Below are positions 13,181 through 18,439 of a DNA stretch of 18,439 bases, piece after piece. Positions within the stretch are counted from its first letter, which is position 1. The number at the start of each line of letters is the position of its first letter. Position numbers and translations under genes: made by a program. The DNA is from an uncultured Acetatifactor sp. (GTDB lineage Bacteria; Bacillota; Clostridia; Lachnospirales; Lachnospiraceae). The DNA lies in the NCBI GenBank assembly GCA_910585015.1, contig CAJUCT010000019.1, positions 1 through 18,439 of the forward strand, in the 5' to 3' direction. The notes beneath the pieces are model-generated. The model ran no database searches. It saw only the letters and a list, made by a program, of their open reading frames with translations, and was not told the DNA's origin.

Positions 13181-14776
13181 TTATTCTTTACTGAACTCCG
13201 ACAGTTCCAATCCCTTGTTGCGATCCAGGGTCATACCGATGCTCCAGGAATTGACAAACAACAGCAGCGGATTTCCTTTCATATCCTTTACCTTCTTCAT
13301 ATCCGATGTGCCGGTAAGCTTCTCCACGTCCACCTCGTCCTTGTTGGCGATCCAGCGGATATGCTCATAGGGCAGATTCTCCAGACGAATCTCCACATTG
13401 TACTCGTTCTCCAGGCGGTATTTCAGCACGTCAAACTGCAGCACACCCACCACGCCCACAATGATCTCCTCCATGCCGGAGTTAAACTCCTGAAAAATCT
13501 GAATGGCGCCCTCCTGGGCGATCTGCTGTACACCTTTGGTAAACTGCTTGCGCTTCATGGTGTCCACCTGGCGCACTCTGGCAAAGTGTTCCGGCGCAAA
13601 GGTGGGAATGCCTTCGTAAGCAAATTTTTCCTTGGGCATACAGAGTGTATCCCCGATGGAAAAGATGCCGGGATCAAACACACCGATAATGTCCCCAGCA
13701 TAAGCCTCCTCCAGGATCTTTCTCTCGTCGGCCATAATCTGCTGGGGCTGGGAAAGGCGCATCACCTTCCCGCCCTGCACATGGCGCACCTCCATATTGG
13801 CGTCAAAACGCCCCGAACAGATCCGCATAAACGCTACTCTGTCCCGGTGGGCCTTGTTCATATTGGCCTGAATCTTGAACACAAAAGCGGAAAATTCATG
13901 CTCCACGGGGTCAATCACCCCGATGTCCGCCACTCTGGGCAAAGGCGTGGTGGTCATCTGTAAAAAATGCTGCAGGAAGATTTCCACGCCGAAGTTTGTC
14001 AGCGCCGATCCAAAAAACACCGGCGTCAGCTGTCCTTTCCGCACCGCCTCCAAGTCAAATTCCGCGCTGGCCCCGTCCAGAAGTTCGATCTCCTCCAACA
14101 GCTTGTCAGCCGCCCCATCGCCGATCAACTCCCGCAGCGCCGCTTCCTCCTGCACCGGAACCACCTGGGTTTCCCCCTCCTTGGTTCCCTTTTCCGTATC
14201 GGAATAAGTATATACGGCCTTCTCCTCCCGGTCGTACACACCCTTGAAGCCCTTGCCGGAACCGATGGGCCAGTTCACCGGACAGGTAGCAATGCCCAGT
14301 TCCTTTTCAATCTCGTCCAGCAGGTCAAAGGTATCGTTGGCATCCCGATCCAGCTTGTTGATAAAGGTAAAAATCGGGATCCCCCTCATGCCGCAGACCT
14401 TGAACAGCTTGCGAGTCTGGGCCTCCACGCCCTTGGAAGCGTCGATGACCATCACTGCGGAGTCCGCCGCCATCAGGGTACGATAAGTATCCTCCGAGAA
14501 GTCCTGATGTCCCGGGGTATCCAAAATGTTTATGCAAAAGCCGTCATATTCAAACTGTAACACGGAGGAAGTGACGGAGATACCTCTCTCCTTCTCGATC
14601 TCCATCCAGTCGGACACCGCATGTCTGGCCGTTGCCTTGCCCTTGACGCTGCCCGCCAGATTGATAGCTCCGCCGTAGAGCAGAAATTTCTCCGTCAATG
14701 TGGTCTTGCCCGCGTCCGGGTGGGAGATGATGGCGAAAGTACGCCGTCTGTTTATTTCTTCTGTATATTGATTCAT
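13181..14776 (-). CDS. prfC: Peptide chain release factor 3
   Basis: RF3 is a translational GTPase that removes RF1 or RF2 from the ribosome after termination. From ATG 14776 the protein has 531 residues, the family norm. GTPase motifs are all present: G1 SHPDAGKTT at 18-26, G2 RGISVTSS at 64-71, G3 DTPGH at 86-90 and G4 NKLD at 140-143. The NRRRTFAIISHPDAGK start and the EKERGISV segment are typical of RF3 rather than EF-G or LepA. AAGAAAGGAAC precedes the start. The open frame extends 18 codons upstream into a repeat and that part is not counted. It lies between deoB and the transglutaminase lipoprotein. Confidence 0.97.
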   Translation of the reverse strand: MNQYTEEINRRRTFAIISHPDAGKTTLTEKFLLYGGAINLAGSVKGKATARHAVSDWMEIEKERGISVTSSVLQFEYDGFCINILDTPGHQDFSEDTYRTLMAADSAVMVIDASKGVEAQTRKLFKVCGMRGIPIFTFINKLDRDANDTFDLLDEIEKELGIATCPVNWPIGSGKGFKGVYDREEKAVYTYSDTEKGTKEGETQVVPVQEEAALRELIGDGAADKLLEEIELLDGASAEFDLEAVRKGQLTPVFFGSALTNFGVEIFLQHFLQMTTTPLPRVADIGVIDPVEHEFSAFVFKIQANMNKAHRDRVAFMRICSGRFDANMEVRHVQGGKVMRLSQPQQIMADERKILEEAYAGDIIGVFDPGIFSIGDTLCMPKEKFAYEGIPTFAPEHFARVRQVDTMKRKQFTKGVQQIAQEGAIQIFQEFNSGMEEIIVGVVGVLQFDVLKYRLENEYNVEIRLENLPYEHIRWIANKDEVDVEKLTGTSDMKKVKDMKGNPLLLFVNSWSIGMTLDRNKGLELSEFSKE

Positions 14777-14802
14777 TGGTCTTTGTTCCTTTCTTATTAA
14801 AA

Positions 14803-14945
14803 GTACCGCAAATCCCCTGCAAGCACACAACTCCGGTGATCAATATCCGGCCTCTCTGGCGTCCGGATATTGATCAGTGTGTTTTCCGGGAATTTGCTGT
14901 TTGGAAGGTCTTTGGACCTTACGTACCGCAAATCCCCTGCAAGCA
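14803..14945 (-). repeat. 23-bp direct repeats flanking a 14-bp-stem palindrome, deoB-prfC gap
   Basis: GTACCGCAAATCCCCTGCAA plus GCA occurs identically at 14803-14825 and 14923-14945, exactly 120 bp apart. Between them TGATCAATATCCGG (14837-14850) and CCGGATATTGATCA (14863-14876) form a perfect 14-bp stem with a 12-nt loop, and AAGGTC-TTTG-GACCTT (14905-14920) a 6-bp stem. The layout (direct repeats bracketing a palindrome) matches the one at xseB-ispA although the sequences differ. It occupies nearly the whole gap between deoB and prfC. Confidence 0.9.
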
Positions 14946-14954
14946 TTATCCTTC

Positions 14955-16145
14955 CTAGTGGGGAAGCAGCGGCTCTCCTGCGATCTCCGGTGTGATCCCA
15001 AAATATTGCAGTACGGTTGCCCCGATATCCGCAAAGGTTTCCCGGGTGCCTATGTTGCCGGGCTTCAGGTTCTTACCGTACATCAAAAGCGGCACATGCT
15101 CCCTGGTGTGGTCGGTGGACTTTGTATAGGCCGGGTCGCACCCGTGGTCCGCCGTGATCATCAGCAGATCCTCCGGGCCCATTTTGCCCATGATTTCCGG
15201 CAGGCTCTCATCAAAAACTGTCAGCGCCCTGGCATAGCCCTCCACATCCCTGCGGTGCCCGTATAACATATCATAGTCCACCAGGTTCACAAAGCACAGC
15301 CCCTCAAATCCCCGATCCAGATACTCCAGGGTCCGGCGGATGCCCTCCTCGTTGCCGCTGGTATACACATGTTCGGTAATACCTTTACCCGCAAAGATAT
15401 CCTGGATCTTGCCCACAGCAATCACGCTTTTTCCCGCTCCGGACAATTGATCCAGCATGGTCACTCCAGGGGGCTTCAGGGAAAAATCATGCCGCCGGGG
15501 CGTTCTCACAAAATGACCTCCTCCAGGTCCCTCAAAGGGCCTGGCAATCACCCGGCCCACGCTGTGCTCCCCCTGCAAAATATCCCTGGCAATACGGCAG
15601 TACTCGTACAGCTGCTCCACAGGTACAATCTCCTCATGAGCCGCAATCTGAAACACGCTGTCCGCCGATGTATATACAATCAGATCCCCCGTATGCATAT
15701 GGGCATCCCCGTACTCCTGTATCACCTGGGTACCGGAATAAGGCAGATTACACAGCACACCTCTGCCCGTGCGGCGGCTAAATTCCTCCAGTATCTCCGC
15801 GGGAAAGCCCTGGGGATAGGTGGGCAGGGGCCTATAGGACACCAGTCCCGCAATCTCCCAATGTCCTATGGTGGTATCCTTGCCGCGGGAGCGCTCCGCC
15901 AATCTGCCATATCTGCCGATTACCTCCGCCTCCGGCACGGTCATCAGCCCGCGGATAACCGGCTCATCCGCCACCCCGTCTATTTGGAACAGTCCCAGCC
16001 GTTCCAGATGCGGGACATGGAAACAGGAGCTGGCTGCCACGCTTCGCAGGGTATTCACATCCTCATCCCCATACTGCGGCGCATCCGCCATCTCCCCGAT
16101 TCCAAAACTGTCCAGCACAATTAAAAACACTCGTTTGTCACTCAA
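14955..16145 (-). CDS. deoB: Phosphopentomutase
   Basis: DeoB interconverts ribose or deoxyribose 1-phosphate and 5-phosphate in nucleoside salvage. The 396-residue protein belongs to the alkaline phosphatase superfamily with two Mn ions: LDSFGIGE (Asp12), KDTTIGHWE (phosphorylated Thr near 91), NLVDYDMLYGHRRD (Asp and His297 near 290-297), ITADHGCDP (Asp333, His334) and STDHTREHVP (His346, His350). It starts at TTG 16145, preceded by GGTGAGGAAAAGG. A sigma-A promoter near 16328-16355 would produce a leader of about 175 nt filled with 58-bp repeats. deoB is not normally part of the spoIIIA to spoIVB cluster in B. subtilis. Confidence 0.96.
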   Translation of the reverse strand: MSDKRVFLIVLDSFGIGEMADAPQYGDEDVNTLRSVAASSCFHVPHLERLGLFQIDGVADEPVIRGLMTVPEAEVIGRYGRLAERSRGKDTTIGHWEIAGLVSYRPLPTYPQGFPAEILEEFSRRTGRGVLCNLPYSGTQVIQEYGDAHMHTGDLIVYTSADSVFQIAAHEEIVPVEQLYEYCRIARDILQGEHSVGRVIARPFEGPGGGHFVRTPRRHDFSLKPPGVTMLDQLSGAGKSVIAVGKIQDIFAGKGITEHVYTSGNEEGIRRTLEYLDRGFEGLCFVNLVDYDMLYGHRRDVEGYARALTVFDESLPEIMGKMGPEDLLMITADHGCDPAYTKSTDHTREHVPLLMYGKNLKPGNIGTRETFADIGATVLQYFGITPEIAGEPLLPH

Positions 16146-16185
16146 AACCTTTTCCTCACCTTTCGTAAAATCCCTCAGTCCGCAT

Positions 16186-16332
16186 CTTCTGTTCAGAAGA
16201 GCATTTTGCTCATTATTCCTTTGTTTTGTGCGCCTTGGCGCACCTTCTGTTCAGAAGAGCATTTTGCTCATTATTCCTTTGTTTTGTGCGCCTTGGCGCA
16301 CCTTCTGTTCAGAAGAGCATTTTGCTCATTAT
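16186..16332 (-). repeat. 58-bp tandem repeats in the deoB leader
   Basis: The segment beginning CTTCTGTTCAGAAG starts at 16186, 16244 and 16302, exactly 58 bp apart. The first two copies are identical over their full length; the third stops after about 31 bp, where it runs into the -10 box of the deoB promoter. Each full unit contains CTTCTG-TT-CAGAAG, AGCA-TTT-TGCT and GTGCGCC-TT-GGCGCAC (for example 16228-16243). All copies would be transcribed in the deoB mRNA leader. Confidence 0.92.
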
Positions 16333-16355
16333 ACCACATTTTTATGTAATGTACA
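16328..16355 (-). promoter_or_regulatory. Sigma-A promoter (extended -10) for deoB
   Basis: On the minus strand TATAAT (16328-16333) is a perfect -10 box with TG at the extended -10 position, and TGTACA (16350-16355) lies 16 bp upstream as a 4/6 match to the -35 box. It begins just downstream of the spoIIIAH stop and would start transcription near 16321, inside the third copy of the 58-bp repeat. It gives deoB-prfC-lipoprotein expression independent of the sporulation operon. Confidence 0.7.
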
Positions 16356-16360
16356 CTAAA

Positions 16361-17098
16361 TTATTCCTGTACTACCGTGCTGATGACGATATTTTCCGCA
16401 CCGATCTCTGTCTTGCGCTTCACGATATCCTCGATCTGGGCTCGCTGTACATCCGTCAAGGTCAGGGCGTTTACCACCACGTCCACGGCTCCGTCATTGA
16501 TGCTGACCACCACATCAGAGAAACCTTTCGCCTCCAGCAGTATCTCCGCAGCCGCCTCTTTCTCGGCTATGGCCGTCATCTGTACCATGGTATTCACCGC
16601 CTCCTGCTTCTGTTCATCCGAAAGGCCGTCACTGTTGATGATCTCCAGCAGGGTCTCCTTGTTCTTGGCCCGCACCTGTTCCTTCAGCAGCTTGGCTTCG
16701 GACAGCATGGCTACGCCATTGGAAGATGAAAACACCGCTTCGCCGGGCACCTCGCCTTCAGCGGGCTGAGCCTCGCCTACCACCATGTCCGCATCCAGAT
16801 AATCTTCTGCAATCACATCCGAATCCGTGTCCAGACTGTCGATCTCCGTGACGGAGGATGCCACCAGGTCCGCCTCTGACAGATCCAGCAGGCCGTCAAT
16901 ATCGTCGATATTGTACTGTCCCGCCACCACATTATCGGTGATCACCCCGTCCGTATTGGTAACTTCCGCCGTCTTCCCATTGTCCGCCAGATATTCCTCG
17001 TCCAGATTGGTCCCCGCAAACTGCAGATATCCTGCAATAGCCAGCATAATGGCAAGCGCGGTAATCATTAGCTGATTTTTTTTGATTAGGTTTTTCAC
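16361..17098 (-). CDS. spoIIIAH: SpoIIIAH, mother-cell component of the SpoIIIA-SpoIIQ channel
   Basis: SpoIIIAH sits in the mother-cell-derived forespore membrane and binds SpoIIQ across the intermembrane space, forming part of the feeding-tube channel. The 245-residue protein has one N-terminal membrane segment (about 11-28), an acidic disordered stretch (about 32-120) and a C-terminal YscJ/FliF-like ring-building domain (about 130-245), including EILLEAKGFSDVVVSINDG and the end EIGAENIVISTVVQE. It starts with GTG 17098 after AAAAGGGAG. The linker is rich in Asp and Glu. It follows spoIIIAG by 54 bases and is the last gene of the spoIIIA operon, as in other spore formers. Expression by sigma-E from an operon promoter beyond the right edge is expected from the family, not seen here. 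Confidence 0.94.
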   Translation of the reverse strand: MKNLIKKNQLMITALAIMLAIAGYLQFAGTNLDEEYLADNGKTAEVTNTDGVITDNVVAGQYNIDDIDGLLDLSEADLVASSVTEIDSLDTDSDVIAEDYLDADMVVGEAQPAEGEVPGEAVFSSSNGVAMLSEAKLLKEQVRAKNKETLLEIINSDGLSDEQKQEAVNTMVQMTAIAEKEAAAEILLEAKGFSDVVVSINDGAVDVVVNALTLTDVQRAQIEDIVKRKTEIGAENIVISTVVQE

Positions 17099-17152
17099 AC
17101 TCTTTCTCCCTTTTCTATGCTCTCTTTTTTTACTAGTTCATTGTATGAGGGC

Positions 17153-17776
17153 TTATTCGGATATATTCACACCGTCATTCATTTTCACTACCTTTACTTT
17201 ATGGGCCTCCACATCAAAAAGCGCCTGCACCACATCCGTTATGCTCTTGTTGATGTTACCGGTTCCGGCCCCTTGGGCCACCACCACCACACCCTCCACC
17301 CGGGGCAGCAAGGTCTTGACTACAAAAGGCTCATTGTTGCCGGAACTGTGGTACACGGTGTCCTCAGAACGGCTGATCTGATGGGATGTACGGTTTCCTC
17401 CCTGGCTGTCCTCCTCAGTGGTACTGCTGCTCTGGGTCTGCTGGTCCTTCTCCAGCACCAGTTCCTGCGTGGCATTCAGCGTGATCATTACCTGCACCGC
17501 TCCCACGCCGCTGATCTGGGAGAGAGTGTCTTCCAGCCTGCTTTCCAGATAGGCGGCGTATTCTTCCGCGCCGGAAAAGCCGCTGTCCGCCTGCATTATA
17601 CTCTGAACCGCGCTCTCCTGGTTTCCCGCTGTCAGCCCGGTATCCGTCCGTTCGCCGGGGCTGCTTTTCTCCGTGGGCAAGGCAATCACCACCAGCAACA
17701 CCCCTGCCAGCAACAGGATCAGCAGGTTATCCTTCTTCAGCCATTTCGCCATCCCTCTCTTGATCTTCTCTTCCAT
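17153..17776 (-). CDS. spoIIIAG: SpoIIIAG, ring-forming sporulation channel protein
   Basis: SpoIIIAG forms a large oligomeric ring in the outer forespore membrane, related to secretion-system ring proteins. The 207-residue protein has a membrane segment at about 18-34, then a linker and a ring-building domain. Recognisable parts are EEYAAYLESRLEDTLSQISG, VGAVQVMITL, LPRVEGVVVVAQGAG and VVQALFDVEAHKVKVVKM. A Ser/Thr/Glu/Gln-rich insert lies at about 108-145, in the region that forms the beta-triangle of B. subtilis SpoIIIAG. ATG 17776 is chosen because GGGAGG lies six bases upstream; the ATG at 17782 touches that site. It overlaps the end of spoIIIAF by 50 bases in another frame, which implies translational coupling. 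Confidence 0.94.
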   Translation of the reverse strand: MEEKIKRGMAKWLKKDNLLILLLAGVLLVVIALPTEKSSPGERTDTGLTAGNQESAVQSIMQADSGFSGAEEYAAYLESRLEDTLSQISGVGAVQVMITLNATQELVLEKDQQTQSSSTTEEDSQGGNRTSHQISRSEDTVYHSSGNNEPFVVKTLLPRVEGVVVVAQGAGTGNINKSITDVVQALFDVEAHKVKVVKMNDGVNISE

Positions 17777-18410
17777 GTTCATCCTCCCTCTGTCCCATAT
17801 CCTGTTGTCCGTCCTGGGAAACTCCGATGGTTACCGGGGCAATCTGAATGTGAATCTCCCCCGCCTCCTCCCGGCTATCTTGCCCTGCCGTCTGGCTGTC
17901 TTGCCCTGCCATCTGACTTTCCTGCCCCGTTGTCCGGCTATCTTGCCCTGCCGTCTGGCTGTCTTGCCCTGCCGTCTGGCTGTTTTGCCCTGCCGTCTGG
18001 CTGTTTTGCCCTGCCGTCTGGTTGTTTTGCCCTGCCGTCTGGCTGTCTTGCCCTGCCGTCTGGTTGTCCTGCTGCATAGGCTGCCAGTCCCATGCCTCCA
18101 TCTGCGCCCTGATCTGTGTTGTCAGCAGCTGCTGGCGGATTTGCTCCATCTGGTATTCCAAAAGCGCCGCCTCCCCCAATCCCTGCTCAAAGGAATTGCT
18201 GTAATACCCAATCCTCTCTTCCAGGCTCTGCCCTTCTTTTCCCGACAGCAGAGCCGCCACGGGACTCAAAAGCTGCACCAGGATCATGGCGCTGACCAGG
18301 AGCTTTAGATACTTTTCATAAGAACCCTTAGGCTTAAAATATATCAGCGCCTGGGCACAGATCATGAACACGCCCATCTGACGTATACCGTTAAGCAATC
18401 CTTCCCACAT
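17727..18410 (-). CDS. spoIIIAF: SpoIIIAF, sporulation stage III protein with heptad repeat insert
   Basis: Identified by two N-terminal membrane segments (about residues 4-25 and 31-55), the PKGSYEKYLKLLVSAMILVQLLSP core typical of SpoIIIAF (spread over 27-50), and its place before spoIIIAG. Members are membrane proteins of the SpoIIIA channel with a small cytoplasmic domain. From ATG 18410, chosen because AGGAG lies seven bases upstream, the protein has 227 residues. Residues 114-176 are nine tandem copies of a seven-residue unit of the type QDSQTAG, followed by EIHIQIAPVTIG, which looks like the usual C-terminal strand. The repeat therefore interrupts or replaces part of the soluble domain. 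The C-terminus is very acidic and overlaps spoIIIAG by 50 bases. Confidence 0.88.
   Translation of the reverse strand: MWEGLLNGIRQMGVFMICAQALIYFKPKGSYEKYLKLLVSAMILVQLLSPVAALLSGKEGQSLEERIGYYSNSFEQGLGEAALLEYQMEQIRQQLLTTQIRAQMEAWDWQPMQQDNQTAGQDSQTAGQNNQTAGQNSQTAGQNSQTAGQDSQTAGQDSRTTGQESQMAGQDSQTAGQDSREEAGEIHIQIAPVTIGVSQDGQQDMGQREDEHGREDQERDGEMAEEG
17883..18071 (-). repeat. Nine 21-bp tandem repeats within spoIIIAF
   Basis: The unit CCCTGCCGTCTGGCTGTCTTG (plus strand, 21 bp, given here for orientation as CCCTGCCGTC + TGGCTGTCTTG) recurs nine times without length change from 17883 to 18071. Units differ by a few substitutions; those at 17904-17945 are the most diverged, and the three from about 17988 to 18050 are the most alike. 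It keeps the frame and encodes Q-(D/N/E)-(S/N)-(Q/R)-(T/M)-(A/T)-G. Confidence 0.95.
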
Positions 18411-18439
18411 ACACATTCTCCTATTTAAGTTCCGCATGT

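Noticed and set aside
14777..14830. Upstream extension of prfC to the ATG at 14830
   Set aside because: It runs through the 23-bp direct repeat and has no relation to the RF3 N-terminus, whereas ATG 14776 gives the family length.
18420..18439. TTAAGTTCCGCAT at the right edge resembling the xseB-ispA repeat (TTAAGTTCCGC at 9170-9180)
   Set aside because: Only about 11-12 bases match and the window ends there, so a shared element cannot be separated from chance.

Overview
The window is a chromosomal segment of about 18 kb in which every convincing gene lies on the minus strand. Its content points to a spore-forming Firmicute of class Clostridia, most likely a Lachnospiraceae-type gut anaerobe. 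The evidence is the spoIIIAF-AG-AH and spoIVB genes, the order asp23-nusB-xseA-xseB-ispA-dxs-tlyA-nadK-argR-recN-spoIVB, AGGAGG-type ribosome binding sites, occasional TTG and GTG starts, and moderately high GC. The equivalent Bacillus subtilis cluster runs spoIIIA, accBC, yqhY, nusB, folD, xseAB, ispA, dxs, tlyA, argR, recN, spoIVB, spo0A. Here accBC and folD are missing, nadK is present, and deoB-prfC-transglutaminase lipoprotein sit between spoIIIAH and asp23. spo0A would be expected just beyond the left edge.

In transcription order (right to left): (1) the distal end of the spoIIIA operon, encoding the ring and channel proteins of the mother cell-forespore feeding tube (spoIIIAF, AG, AH); (2) deoB, prfC and a predicted lipoprotein with a transglutaminase-like fold, started by a recognisable sigma-A promoter just downstream of spoIIIAH; (3) a second housekeeping block from a very good sigma-A promoter before asp23: the Asp23/YqhY protein, NusB, both exonuclease VII subunits, the prenyl diphosphate synthase IspA, DXP synthase, the TlyA rRNA methyltransferase, NAD kinase, ArgR and RecN; (4) spoIVB, the forespore signalling protease, with a possible sigma-G promoter of its own.

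The genes are ordinary; the intergenic gaps are not. Many contain short palindromes arranged as direct repeats: 75-bp units between tlyA and nadK, a related 74-bp-period repeat between dxs and tlyA, 58-bp units in the deoB leader, a nested palindrome flanked by 29-bp repeats at the xseB-ispA junction, and a palindrome flanked by 23-bp repeats between deoB and prfC. Several hairpins sit at a nearly fixed place just upstream of a Shine-Dalgarno sequence, and some carry paired changes that keep the stem. Coding repeats also occur: spoIIIAF holds nine copies of a 21-bp (7-residue) unit. I see no CRISPR array, transposase, phage gene, tRNA or rRNA, and no evidence for a wholly new multi-gene system. 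The hairpin-repeat family is the best lead.
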